This document shows, one piece after another, positions 52,685-60,858 of a stretch of DNA of 64,000 nucleotides. The position numbers were made by a program, and so were the translations under genes. The first letter of the stretch is position 1. Every line of letters starts with the position of its first letter. The stretch spans positions 87,223 through 151,222 of the forward strand of contig NZ_ML214300.1 of assembly GCF_004785955.1 (NCBI RefSeq). The letters run 5' to 3'. The stretch is from Halostella litorea. GTDB lineage: Archaea; Halobacteriota; Halobacteria; Halobacteriales; Natronoarchaeaceae. The notes beneath the pieces were generated by a model, which did not search any database, was not told the origin of the DNA, and was given only the letters and a program-made list of their open reading frames with translations.

Positions 52685-54661
52685 TTACTTGCCCTCGAAC
52701 TCCGGCTCCTCGTCGCCCATGAACGCGGTGAGCCCCTCCATCAGGTCGTCCGTGGCGGCCAACTGGCCGAACGCCTGGTTCTCGTACTCCAGGCCGGCGG
52801 TCCGGTCGTCGCGGCCGGCGAGCATCGCGCGCTTCGTGTAGCGCTGGGCGATCGGCGGGCCGGCGGCCAGGTCGGTGGCCAGTTCGTAGGCGCGGTCCTC
52901 CAGTTCGTCGTTGGGGACGACCTCGTTGACGAAGCCGTAGTCGGCCATCGTCTCGGGGTCGAACCGGTCCGCGGTGAAGATGATCTCCTTGGCGCGGCCC
53001 TCGCCGACGATCTCCGGGAGGCGCTGGGTGCCGCCCCAGCCCGGGATCAGGCCGAGGTTGTGCTCGGGCTGGCCGAGTTCGGAGCGCTCGCTGGCGACGC
53101 GCATGTCGGCGCAGGTCGCGAGTTCCATGCCGCCGCCGAGGCAGTAGCCGTCGATGCCGGCGACGACGGGCATGTCACAGGACTCCAGCCGGCCGAACGT
53201 CTGCTGGCCGGAGCGGGACAGCTCCGTCACCTTGATCGGGTCCGCGCCGCTCCCGGCCATGCTCTGGACGTCCGCGCCCGCCGAGAACGCCTTCTCGCCC
53301 GCGCCGGTCAGCAGGATGGCGCGTGCGTCGTCGTCGGCCTCCAGTTCGTCGATGGCGTCGTCGAGGTCCGCGATCAGGTCGTCGCTGATCGTGTTCATCC
53401 GGTGGGGCCGGTCGAGCGTGACGTGGCCCACCATGTCGTCGGTGACCTCGACGTCGAGCGTCTCGTAGTCGTAGGCGTCGCCGCCCTCGTCGTCGCCGCC
53501 GTGGAACCCGCCTTCCGCGGCGGCTTCACGGAGGTAGTCGGCCGGCTCGTAGCGGGCCGCGCCGGTCTCCTCGTGGGCGGTTTCGAGCTCGTCGAGCAGC
53601 TCCGCGAGGCCGGCGTCGTCGGCCATCTTGGCGGGGCCCTCGGGGAAGCCCGCGCCGAGCATCACGGCCTCGTCGATGGCGTCGGGGTCGGCGACGTCGC
53701 CGCCGACGAGGTGGGCGACCTCGTTGGCCATCGCGGCGAGCAGCCGTCGCTTCACGTCCTCGCGGCCGGCGTCGGTCGGCACGTCGGCCCCGTCGCCGTC
53801 CTCGTAGTCGTAGAACCCCTTGCCGGTTTTCTTGCCGAGTTCGTCGTTCTCGACCTTCTCGGCCAGCAGCGGCGCCGGCTCGTAGGCCTCGCCCAGCACC
53901 TCGTGCATGTACTCCAGCACGTGGTAGCTCACGTCGTTGCCAACCTGGTCGCCCAGCTCGAAGCTGCCCATCGGGAGCCCCATCTCGTACTTCGTGGTGC
54001 TGTCTATCTCCTCGATGGTCGCCTCGCCCTCGTGGACGAGCCAGCAGGCCTCGTTCATCAGCGGCACGAGGATGCGGTTGACGACGAAGCCCGGGCTGTC
54101 CTTGCGGACGCGGACGGGCGTCTTGCCGAAGTCCGCCGCGAGTTCCTCGGTCAGGTCGAGCGTCTCGTCGGCGGTGTTCGCGCCGGAGATGACCTCGACC
54201 AACTGCATCCGCACCGGCGGGTTGAAGAAGTGCATCCCGCAGAACCGCTCCTCGCGGTCGGTGACCTCCGCCAGGTCGGTGATCGAGAGGCTCGACGTGT
54301 TCGTGGCGAAGATGGCGTCGTCGGGCGCGTGTTCCTCGACCTCCCCGTACACGTCCTGCTTTATCTCCATCTTCTCCGGGACGGCCTCGATGACGAAGTC
54401 GACGTCGCCGACGGCCTCTTCAACGTCGACCAGCGGCGTCACGCGGTCGAGCGCGGCGTCGGCCTCGCCCTCGCCGATCTGCTCTTTCTCCTCGAGCTTG
54501 TTGAGGCTCCACTCGATCTGCTCGTACCCGTTCTGGACGAACTCCTCCTTGATGTCCCTGAGGTTCACCTCGTACCCCGCGAGGGCGGCGACTTCGGCGA
54601 TGCCGTGGCCCATGTTCCCCGCGCCGAGAACTGCGATGCGGTTGATATCGTCGATCTCCAT
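52685..54661 (-). CDS. Fused 3-hydroxyacyl-CoA dehydrogenase/enoyl-CoA hydratase
   Basis: A 658-aa bifunctional beta-oxidation enzyme. The N-terminal dehydrogenase half has the NAD site [45 protein letters not shown], and the catalytic segment [15 protein letters not shown]...[22 protein letters not shown] Gly/Asp-rich linker ([13 protein letters not shown]) near 400 leads to the crotonase half, with [28 protein letters not shown] and [17 protein letters not shown], which carry both hydratase glutamates. Domain order is the reverse of bacterial FadB. It is divergent from an acyl-CoA dehydrogenase. ATG 54661 is chosen. Confidence 0.94.
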   Translation of the reverse strand: MEIDDINRIAVLGAGNMGHGIAEVAALAGYEVNLRDIKEEFVQNGYEQIEWSLNKLEEKEQIGEGEADAALDRVTPLVDVEEAVGDVDFVIEAVPEKMEIKQDVYGEVEEHAPDDAIFATNTSSLSITDLAEVTDREERFCGMHFFNPPVRMQLVEVISGANTADETLDLTEELAADFGKTPVRVRKDSPGFVVNRILVPLMNEACWLVHEGEATIEEIDSTTKYEMGLPMGSFELGDQVGNDVSYHVLEYMHEVLGEAYEPAPLLAEKVENDELGKKTGKGFYDYEDGDGADVPTDAGREDVKRRLLAAMANEVAHLVGGDVADPDAIDEAVMLGAGFPEGPAKMADDAGLAELLDELETAHEETGAARYEPADYLREAAAEGGFHGGDDEGGDAYDYETLDVEVTDDMVGHVTLDRPHRMNTISDDLIADLDDAIDELEADDDARAILLTGAGEKAFSAGADVQSMAGSGADPIKVTELSRSGQQTFGRLESCDMPVVAGIDGYCLGGGMELATCADMRVASERSELGQPEHNLGLIPGWGGTQRLPEIVGEGRAKEIIFTADRFDPETMADYGFVNEVVPNDELEDRAYELATDLAAGPPIAQRYTKRAMLAGRDDRTAGLEYENQAFGQLAATDDLMEGLTAFMGDEEPEFEGK

Positions 54662-54707
54662 ACGCGTTCTCTCACCTGCGAAGGGTTTCAACGTTTCCCT
54701 CGTCGAC

Positions 54708-54757
54708 GTTACAAACTCTATTCAAGTTTACTTCGGGTTACAAAGGTCTTTATTATT
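54708..54757. promoter_or_regulatory. Divergent promoter of the beta-oxidation genes with a direct repeat
   Basis: GTTACAAA occurs at 54708-54715 and again at 54737-54744, 29 bp apart. TTTATTATT at 54749-54757 is a TATA-like box about 25 bp before ATG 54777. The repeats straddle the centre of the spacer and could bind a regulator acting on both genes. Confidence 0.45.
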
Positions 54758-54776
54758 GAGTATGGAATCGGATCGC

Positions 54777-55931
54777 ATGGACTTCGCACTGTCCGACGAA
54801 CAGCAGGCCATCCGCGACGAGGTGCGCCGCTTCGCCGAAAACGAGATCGAACCGGTCGCCAAGGAGTACGACCAGGAGGAGAAGTTCCCGCACGAGGTCG
54901 TCGAGAAGGCGGCCGAGATGGGGCTGACCGGCGCGAACATCCCCATCGAGTACGGCGGCGCGGGCTACTCGCCGTTCGAGACGGCGCTCATCGTCGAGGA
55001 ACTGTTCGCGGTCGACCCCGGGATCGGCCTCTCGATCACCAGCGCCTCCTTCGGGGGCGACGCGATCATGGAGTTCGGCACCGAGGACCAGAAGGAGCGC
55101 TTCCTCGAACCCGTCGCCCGCGGCGACGCCATCATGGGCGCGGCGATCAGCGAACCCGACGTCGGCAGCGACGTGTCCTCCGTGTCGACCCGCGCCGAGA
55201 AGGACGGCGACGAGTGGGTCATCAACGGCAACAAGATGTGGATCACGAACGGTAGCGTCGGCGACTACTACGTCGTGCTCTGCAAGACCGACCCCGACGC
55301 CGCCGACCGCTACTCCGGCTTCTCCCAGATCGTCGTCGAGTCCGACCGGGACGGGTTCGAGGCCGACAAGATCACCGGGAAGCTCGGCATCCGCGCCAGC
55401 GACACCGCCGAACTCATCTTCGACGACGTGCGCGTGCCCGAGGAGAACCTCGTGGGCACCCGCGGCGCGGGCTTCCTCCAGTTGATGCAGTTCTTCGACG
55501 AGACCCGCACGATGGTCGCCGCGCAGGGCGTCGGCATCGCCAAGGGCGCCTGCGAGCGCGCGCTGGAGTACGCCCAGGAGCGCGAGCAGTTCGGCCAGAA
55601 CATCTCGGAGTTCCAGGCGATCCAGCACAAACTGGCCGAAATGCACACCAAGACCGAGGCCGCGCGGATGCTCACCTACAAGTCCGCCTGGAGCGTCGAG
55701 AACGAGGACGAACAGCTCACCGCGCTGGCGTCGATGGCCAAGGAGTACGCCTCCAACGTCGCCGTCGACGTGGCCGACGAGGCCGTGCAGGTCCACGGCG
55801 GCTCCGGCTACGTCAACGACTTCGACGTCGAACGCTTCTACCGCGACGCGAAGATCACCCAGATCTACGAGGGCACCACGGAGATCCAGAAGAACATCAT
55901 CGCCCGCGAACTGCTCGGCAAGGGCTACTAA
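54777..55931 (+). CDS. Acyl-CoA dehydrogenase
   Basis: A 384-aa FAD-dependent acyl-CoA dehydrogenase. It has [26 protein letters not shown], the FAD/substrate block [61 protein letters not shown] and the catalytic-Glu region [25 protein letters not shown] 54777 gives the usual N-terminus and sits about 25 bp after the TATA-like box; ATG 54762 would add five residues and lies too near that box. It is divergent from the fused dehydrogenase/hydratase, completing three of the four beta-oxidation steps. Confidence 0.94.
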   Translation: MDFALSDEQQAIRDEVRRFAENEIEPVAKEYDQEEKFPHEVVEKAAEMGLTGANIPIEYGGAGYSPFETALIVEELFAVDPGIGLSITSASFGGDAIMEFGTEDQKERFLEPVARGDAIMGAAISEPDVGSDVSSVSTRAEKDGDEWVINGNKMWITNGSVGDYYVVLCKTDPDAADRYSGFSQIVVESDRDGFEADKITGKLGIRASDTAELIFDDVRVPEENLVGTRGAGFLQLMQFFDETRTMVAAQGVGIAKGACERALEYAQEREQFGQNISEFQAIQHKLAEMHTKTEAARMLTYKSAWSVENEDEQLTALASMAKEYASNVAVDVADEAVQVHGGSGYVNDFDVERFYRDAKITQIYEGTTEIQKNIIARELLGKGY

Positions 55932-56023
55932 CGACCTTTTTCGACACTCGGGTGCGCCTCCGGCGCACCGCTCGGTCCAAAAAGGTCGATCAAAAAGGCC
56001 GCGAGCGCCGCGGGCGCTCGCGG
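55932..56023. repeat. Hairpin-mosaic intergenic element, copy 3
   Basis: This begins one base after the acyl-CoA dehydrogenase stop. An outer inverted repeat, cgaccttttt (55932-55941) with aaaaaggtcg (55979-55988), encloses an 8-bp hairpin with loop tcc (55951-55969). A perfect 11-bp hairpin follows at 55999-56023 (loop gcg), whose stem is identical to the second hairpin of copy 1, but with loop gcg instead of gac. The linker gtcgatcaaaaagg matches copies 1 and 2. Confidence 0.8.
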
Positions 56024-56042
56024 TGTCTATTCAAATCGGACA

Positions 56043-56588
56043 TCAATCTCGGAGACGATTCCGCACTCGTTCCTTCACGACGGGGAACTTGTCTTGGAGT
56101 TCCTGATAGATGCCTTCCTCCCCGATATACGGTTCGGATTCGTCGATGAAATATCTCATCTTCTCGATCTGGTTCTCCTGTAGTTCCTCCGAGTCCCCCA
56201 ACCCGTAGTAATCGCTGTTATCTAGGATGTCAGCGGCTTTCACAGCCACCGCACTCCTTCCCAGTTCGAAGCATCTCCTATAGATGTCGTAGTGCCTTTC
56301 GAGATAGTCGTCGATGTCCTCGTCGAAACTAGCGGCTTCCACGACCTCCGCAACGTCGTTACCGAACTCGGAACGGATCTCCTCGGCAGTCGTATCCGTA
56401 TCCTCTATCAGGTCGTGGAGGAGGCCGGAAACGACGACGTGGCTGTCGAAACCCCTGTCGTAGAGATCCATTCCCACCCTTGAACTGTGGAGGATCACCG
56501 GTTTGGGGTTATCGCCCGTGGATTCGAACGAGTGGACCAGATACTGAATCGCTCGTTCGATCTCCTCGTCCTCTCCTAAACTCCGCAT
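56043..56588 (-). CDS. HD-domain hydrolase of the RelA/SpoT (MESH1) type
   Basis: A 181-aa HD-superfamily phosphohydrolase. Metal ligands are His34 in LHSSRVGMDLYDRG, His58-Asp59 in LLHDLIEDTDTT, and Asp120 in VKAADILDNSDYY. HDxxED plus KAADxxDN matches ppGpp-hydrolase domains and small alarmone hydrolases. No synthetase domain is present. It is markedly poorer in G+C than its neighbours (28 and 33 of 60 bases in two lines, against 46 of 60 in a nearby acyl-CoA dehydrogenase line), suggesting foreign origin. It follows the 87-aa gene with a 2-bp gap. Another HD nucleotidase is possible. Confidence 0.85.
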   Translation of the reverse strand: MRSLGEDEEIERAIQYLVHSFESTGDNPKPVILHSSRVGMDLYDRGFDSHVVVSGLLHDLIEDTDTTAEEIRSEFGNDVAEVVEAASFDEDIDDYLERHYDIYRRCFELGRSAVAVKAADILDNSDYYGLGDSEELQENQIEKMRYFIDESEPYIGEEGIYQELQDKFPVVKERVRNRLRD

Positions 56589-56590
56589 CT

Positions 56591-56854
56591 CTACTCGCTC
56601 CGGAGCGCCGCCGCGATGGCCTCCAGATCAGCCTTGCGGAACGCGCCCCCGTCGTCGGGGTCCCCGTCGACCGCCCGGCGGATCGCCGCGCGCATCTCGG
56701 ATTTGGGCGGCGTCGGCTCCGTCGCGAGGTCGCAGTCCAGCGCCTCGCAGACCGCGACCAGCGCCTCCTTGGTGAACCCGGTCGATTCGACGCGCTCGTA
56801 CCGCCCGACCGACTCCCGGATCTCGTTGCGGAGGTCGTCGACTGTCGGCGACAT
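56591..56854 (-). CDS. Small protein with two internal helical repeats
   Basis: An 87-aa protein. Two related segments are seen: LRNEIRESVGRYERVESTGFTKEALVAVCEALD and MRAAIRRAVDGDPDDGGAFRKADLEAIAAALR, sharing [L/M]R-x-x-IR-x-x-V, then F-x-K-x-x-L-x-A and a closing AL. The fold could be a small DNA- or protein-binding helical module, but no family is recognised. It is the first gene of an apparent operon with the HD hydrolase (2-bp gap). Base composition is normal for the genome, unlike its partner. Confidence 0.65.
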   Translation of the reverse strand: MSPTVDDLRNEIRESVGRYERVESTGFTKEALVAVCEALDCDLATEPTPPKSEMRAAIRRAVDGDPDDGGAFRKADLEAIAAALRSE

Positions 56855-56936
56855 GGCCTCCACGTCGAACCGGGGGATGCTAAGCCTTCGGTCCGGCGGC
56901 GGAACGCATATGCGCGCCGACTCGTAACCCCCGGTC

Positions 56937-57548
56937 GTGAACGAGGCACACGAGTTCCTGGCGGGCGACGAGGTGCTTGGGCCGCTGGTCGAGGAGTTCG
57001 GCCCGCTGTGGCTGGACCCGGCCGACGACCTCTACCGGCGGATCGTCGTCTCGATCCTGCGCCAGCAGGTGTCGATGGCGTCCGCCGAGGCGACGCGCGA
57101 ACGGCTGTTCGAGGCCGTCGAGCCGACGCCCGAGGAGATGCTGGAGGCCGACGAGGAAGTGCTCCGGGACGCCGGGCTCTCCCGGCAGAAGGCGAGCTAC
57201 GTCCGGAACGTCGCGGAGGCGTTCGTCGAGCGCGGGTACGACCGCGAGTACTTCGCCGGCCTGGACGACGACGCCGTCGTCGAGGAACTGACGAGCATCA
57301 AGGGCGTCGGCGAGTGGACGGCGAACATGCAGCTCATGTTCTCGCTGGGCCGCGAGGACGTGTTTCCGGTTGGCGACCTGGGCGTCCGGAAAGGGATGAC
57401 GGCGCTGTACGGCGACGACATGAGCCGGGCGGAGATGGTCGAGGCGGCCGAGCGGTGGCGGCCGTACCGGTCGTACGCGTCGCTGTACCTGTGGCGGGCG
57501 AACGAGGACGTGGTCGACGCTGTCGCGGAAGTGGTCGCGGAGGACTGA
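56937..57548 (+). CDS. AlkA-type DNA glycosylase
   Basis: A 203-aa HhH-GPD base-excision enzyme, likely a 3-methyladenine DNA glycosylase II. The helix-hairpin-helix is ELTSIKGVGEWTANMQLMFSLG (residues 117-138) and the catalytic Asp147 lies in FPVGDLGVRKG. VSILRQQVSMASAEA is the usual start of the domain. There are no Fe-S cysteines, which separates it from the Nth/MutY group. GTG start. It is convergent with the RimK-like gene, with only 1 bp between the stops. Confidence 0.9.
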   Translation: MNEAHEFLAGDEVLGPLVEEFGPLWLDPADDLYRRIVVSILRQQVSMASAEATRERLFEAVEPTPEEMLEADEEVLRDAGLSRQKASYVRNVAEAFVERGYDREYFAGLDDDAVVEELTSIKGVGEWTANMQLMFSLGREDVFPVGDLGVRKGMTALYGDDMSRAEMVEAAERWRPYRSYASLYLWRANEDVVDAVAEVVAED

Positions 57549-57549
57549 G

Positions 57550-58872
57550 CTACTCCTCGTCGTCGACGCGCCGGCGCACGTCGACCTGGTAGTCCTTGAG
57601 GATGTCACGGCCGAGCAGCATGTCGTAGGACATGTGGCTGCGGTCCTCGATGCTGGCCGTCACGGTGTGGCGGGTGCCGCCGATGCCGACGACGATGTCG
57701 ACGACGGGGCGGGTGCGGCTGCTCTTCGAACTGCCCGACCGGACCTTCGTGAGGCTCTTTATCGGCCCGGCACCGATCTCGGCGGCGATGCGCGTGTCGA
57801 TGCTGGTCCGGGTCGCGCCGGTGTCGGACTTGGCGACGACCGAGGCGGAGCCGCTGGTGCCGCTGACGACGACCTCCTCGGTGTAGCCGATGACGAGCGG
57901 CTGGTCCGGATCCGTCCGCGGGACGGAGGGCTTGCAGTCCGGCACCGAGTCGTCGAGCGTCTCGGACAGCTCCGCGACGCGCTCGTCGTCGACCTCGCCG
58001 CCGGCCCGCTCGATGGCGAGTTTCGCGATGTGGGGCGCGGGGCTGATCCCGGTCGCCTTGAACATCCCCTTGAAGCCGGCCGTCGGGTTCACTTCGAGGA
58101 CGTACCAGCCGCCCTCGCCCTCGACGAGGTCGACGCCGGCGTAGTCCAGCCCGATCACGTCGGAGCACTCCAGGGCGATGTCGACGACCTCCGGCGGGAG
58201 GTCCTCCGAGGCATCCTCGACGTCGCCACCGAGCGCGACGTTGGTCCGCCAGTCGTTCTCCGGGGCGTAGCGGTTCATCGCGCCGATCACCTCGTCCCCG
58301 ACGACGTAGACGCGGAGGTCGCGGTGGCGCTCGCCGTCGCGCTCGATCAGGCTCTGGAGGAACGCCTGCCGGTTGCCGACGCGGGGGTTCACGTCCTCCT
58401 CCGGGCCGATCTTCCATGTGCCGCCGCCGTGGGTGCCGATGGCGGTCTTGTACACGGCCTCGTCGCCGAACTTGAACCGGTCGCGGTTGAGCCGGGCGTT
58501 GCTGAGCGCGAGCAGGGCGTCGGGGACCTGGATGCCGGCCTCGACGAGTTTCGCCGCCGCGGCGAACTTGTGCATCGCCGTCAGCACGGCCCCGGGTTCG
58601 TTGAGCATCGGCCGGAGGTGCTGGAACGTCGTCGCGAGGCCGAGGTCCTCGGAGGGCTGGTCGGTGTTCGACAGCAAGAGCCGGTTGGCGATGACGTCGA
58701 CCTCCGGCTCGACGGTCGCCTCCCCGTCGCGTATCTCGACGGCGGTGTTCTCCCTGCGGAGCCACTCCGGTCGGTGGCCCAGGTCCTGAACGGCGTTTAA
58801 GATCGCTTTCGTCTCCTTGCTGTTGTGTAGGCTGAGAACGCCGACGCCGACGCTCCCTCCGGATTCGGACAT
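57550..58872 (-). CDS. RimK-like ATP-grasp ligase fused to a RimB-type aspartyl protease
   Basis: A 440-aa fusion. Residues 90-290 form an ATP-grasp amino-acid ligase of the RimK group: YKTAIGTHGGGTWKI, LRVYVVGDEVIGAMNRYAPENDWRTNVALGG, and the metal motif VDLVEGEGGWYVLEVNPTAGFKGM (Glu260, Asn262). Residues 325-435 are a retropepsin-like domain with the catalytic SDTGATRTSID (Asp350) and the closing strand MLLGRDIL, as in ATP-dependent zinc protease/RimB proteins. RimK enzymes add Glu residues to proteins or cofactors. It is divergent from an AstE-like gene. The acceptor is unknown. Confidence 0.88.
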   Translation of the reverse strand: MSESGGSVGVGVLSLHNSKETKAILNAVQDLGHRPEWLRRENTAVEIRDGEATVEPEVDVIANRLLLSNTDQPSEDLGLATTFQHLRPMLNEPGAVLTAMHKFAAAAKLVEAGIQVPDALLALSNARLNRDRFKFGDEAVYKTAIGTHGGGTWKIGPEEDVNPRVGNRQAFLQSLIERDGERHRDLRVYVVGDEVIGAMNRYAPENDWRTNVALGGDVEDASEDLPPEVVDIALECSDVIGLDYAGVDLVEGEGGWYVLEVNPTAGFKGMFKATGISPAPHIAKLAIERAGGEVDDERVAELSETLDDSVPDCKPSVPRTDPDQPLVIGYTEEVVVSGTSGSASVVAKSDTGATRTSIDTRIAAEIGAGPIKSLTKVRSGSSKSSRTRPVVDIVVGIGGTRHTVTASIEDRSHMSYDMLLGRDILKDYQVDVRRRVDDEE

Positions 58873-58965
58873 AATGGTACGTCATCTGCCAGTGCCAAAA
58901 GCGATTTCATACCGTCGTCGCCCCGACGTGGCAGGCTTTTACGTCGGCGCTTCGAGAGGGGACAC

Positions 58966-59988
58966 ATGAGCGACAGCGAGGCCGAGCCGTTCACGTACAA
59001 CGGGGGGAGCGTCGCCCCCGGCGAGGCCGCCAACATCCGGTACGGCGTCAGCGAGACGTACCTGGGCGACCCCGTCCGGATCCCCGTCACGATCGTCAAC
59101 GGCGAGCGGCCCGGGCCGACGGCGTTTCTGAGCGCGGCTGTCCACGGCGACGAACTCAACGGCGTCGAGGTGGTGCGCGAAGTGGCAAACGAGTGGGACC
59201 ACTCGAACCTCCACGGGACGCTCGTCTGTCTCCCGGTCCTCAACGTGCCGGGCTTCCTGGCCCAGCAGCGCTACCTCCCGATCTACGACCGCGACCTGAA
59301 CCGCTCCTTCCCCGGCTCGGAGTCCAGCACGAGCTCCAAGCGGATCGCCTACCGCATCTTCGAGAACTTCCTGAAGCCCTGCGACCTGGGCATCGACTTC
59401 CACACCTCGACGCGCGGTCGAACGAACATGCTTCACGTGCGCGCCGACACCGACGACGAGGCGGTGGACCGGCTCGCCCGCGCGTTCGGCTCGAACGTCA
59501 TCATCTCCAGCAACGGGCCGTCGGGGACGCTCCGCCGGGAGACGTCGGAGGCGGGGACGCCGACGATCACCATCGAGATGGGGAAGGCAAACGAGTTCCA
59601 GCGGGGCTTCATCGACCGCGCGCTGGACGGTGTCGAGAGCGTGCTCGCGGAGTACGGCATGCGGCCCGATGCCGCGGTGCGGTGGCCCGGCTGGCGGACC
59701 GTCGTCGGCAGCTCCGACGAGAAGACCTGGCTCCGCGCCGACACCGGCGGCATGGTCGAGATGCACCGGTCGCGCGGCTCGCTGGTCCGCGAGGGCGAGA
59801 CGATCTGTACGATCACCAACCCCTTCGGCACGACGACGAACGAGGTGGTCGCGCCGTTTACCGGCCTGCTCGTCGGCATCCTCCAGAACCCGCTCGTGTT
59901 CCCGGGCAACCCGATCTGTCACCTCGCGAAACTCGGACCGGAGACCCAGCGCGCGCTGGAGCGCGAACAGCGCGGCCGCGGGGGGTGA
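58966..59988 (+). CDS. Succinylglutamate desuccinylase/aspartoacylase family deacylase
   Basis: A 340-aa zinc carboxypeptidase-fold deacylase (AstE/AspA family). Zinc ligands are seen in SAAVHGDELNG (His60, Glu63) and GIDFHTSTRG. YDRDLNRSFPG and the C-terminal beta domain (ADTGGMVEMHRSRGSLVREGETICTITNPFG) are typical. Such enzymes remove acyl groups from an alpha-amino acid. It is divergent from the RimK-RimB fusion and likely acts in the same pathway, perhaps on a Glu- or Asp-capped product, but the substrate is unknown. Confidence 0.88.
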   Translation: MSDSEAEPFTYNGGSVAPGEAANIRYGVSETYLGDPVRIPVTIVNGERPGPTAFLSAAVHGDELNGVEVVREVANEWDHSNLHGTLVCLPVLNVPGFLAQQRYLPIYDRDLNRSFPGSESSTSSKRIAYRIFENFLKPCDLGIDFHTSTRGRTNMLHVRADTDDEAVDRLARAFGSNVIISSNGPSGTLRRETSEAGTPTITIEMGKANEFQRGFIDRALDGVESVLAEYGMRPDAAVRWPGWRTVVGSSDEKTWLRADTGGMVEMHRSRGSLVREGETICTITNPFGTTTNEVVAPFTGLLVGILQNPLVFPGNPICHLAKLGPETQRALEREQRGRGG

Positions 59989-60063
59989 TGCCGGCCCGCG
60001 GTCCCCCGAACGTGTGCGGGACGGGGGGCGGATCCGATCCGGATCCCGGCTGAAGGTAGTAAC

Positions 60064-60070
60064 TTCTATA
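60064..60070 (+). promoter_or_regulatory. Candidate TATA box of the sdh operon
   Basis: TTCTATA lies about 32 bp before ATG 60100, in an AT-rich patch following a GC-rich end of the upstream gene. Confidence 0.45.
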
Positions 60071-60099
60071 CCATCAGGGTCCAAGCCTCAGAGTAGAGC

Positions 60100-60495
60100 A
60101 TGAGTCAGTCTTACAACCGAGGAGCCGTCGAGGACTTCGGTCGGTGGCGGGAGTTCTCGGCCGGGATGTGGGCCTGGATCTTCCACAAGTTCACCGGCTG
60201 GGTGCTCGCGGGGTATCTGTTCACCCACATCGCCGTCCTCAGCTCCGCGATGCAGGGTGCGCAGACGTACAACGAGACGCTACAGGGACTGGAAGGGCTG
60301 TTCGTCGTCCGCATCCTCGAGATCGGGCTGCTGGCGGTGGCGGTGTTCCACATCCTCAACGGGATCCGCCTGCTGATGGTCGACCTGGGGGTCGGGCTGG
60401 AGGCACAGGACAAGAGCTTCTACGCGTCGATGGTCCTGACGGGCGCCATCGTCGTCGCCAGCGTCCCGACGTTCCTCTCGGAGGTGGGCATCTGA
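60100..60495 (+). CDS. sdhC: Succinate dehydrogenase cytochrome b556 subunit
   Basis: A 131-aa membrane anchor of respiratory complex II. Its N-terminal region contains [23 protein letters not shown], and [15 protein letters not shown] carries another conserved His; these are candidate haem b and quinone-site residues. Three membrane helices are predicted. It is the first gene of sdhCDBA; the stop overlaps the sdhD start by one base. Confidence 0.92.
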   Translation: MSQSYNRGAVEDFGRWREFSAGMWAWIFHKFTGWVLAGYLFTHIAVLSSAMQGAQTYNETLQGLEGLFVVRILEIGLLAVAVFHILNGIRLLMVDLGVGLEAQDKSFYASMVLTGAIVVASVPTFLSEVGI

Positions 60496-60857
60496 TGGCC
60501 GAGCGCTACTCCTCGTTCGAGCCGGCGAGCACGCGGTGGCTCCTCCAGCGCGTGACGGCGGCGTTTCTCGTGGTGGTGCTCGCGTTCCACTTCTTCCTGC
60601 TGCACTTCGTCCACCACGCCTACGAGATCGAGTTCGCGGGCACGCAGGCCCGGATGCAGAACGTCGGCTACTTCGCGACGATGGTCGCGTTCCTCGTGAC
60701 CGCGACGTTCCACGGGGTCAACGGCGTGTTCAACGCGCTCGTCAACCAGGGGATTGACGGCACGCAAAAGACGGCCGTGAAGTGGGTGCTGGTCGTCGCC
60801 AGCGTCGCGCTGATCGCACAGGGCGTTCGAGTCGCCATCGTCATGGCGGGGTTCTAA
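60495..60857 (+). CDS. sdhD: Succinate dehydrogenase membrane anchor subunit
   Basis: A 120-aa second membrane anchor with three helices: WLLQRVTAAFLVVVLAFHFFLLHFVHH, VGYFATMVAFLVTATFHGVNGVF and AVKWVLVVASVALIAQGVRVAIV. The R-x-T-A-x-x segment and the FHGVNG His are likely haem/quinone-site elements. ATG overlaps the sdhC stop. sdhB starts one base after its stop. Confidence 0.9.
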   Translation: MAERYSSFEPASTRWLLQRVTAAFLVVVLAFHFFLLHFVHHAYEIEFAGTQARMQNVGYFATMVAFLVTATFHGVNGVFNALVNQGIDGTQKTAVKWVLVVASVALIAQGVRVAIVMAGF

Positions 60858-60858
60858 T

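Noticed and set aside
52100..54776. Long plus-strand frame opposite the EamA transporter and fused beta-oxidation enzyme
   Set aside because: It is antisense to clear genes. Only the terminal part from 54777 (the acyl-CoA dehydrogenase, in a different frame) is real.
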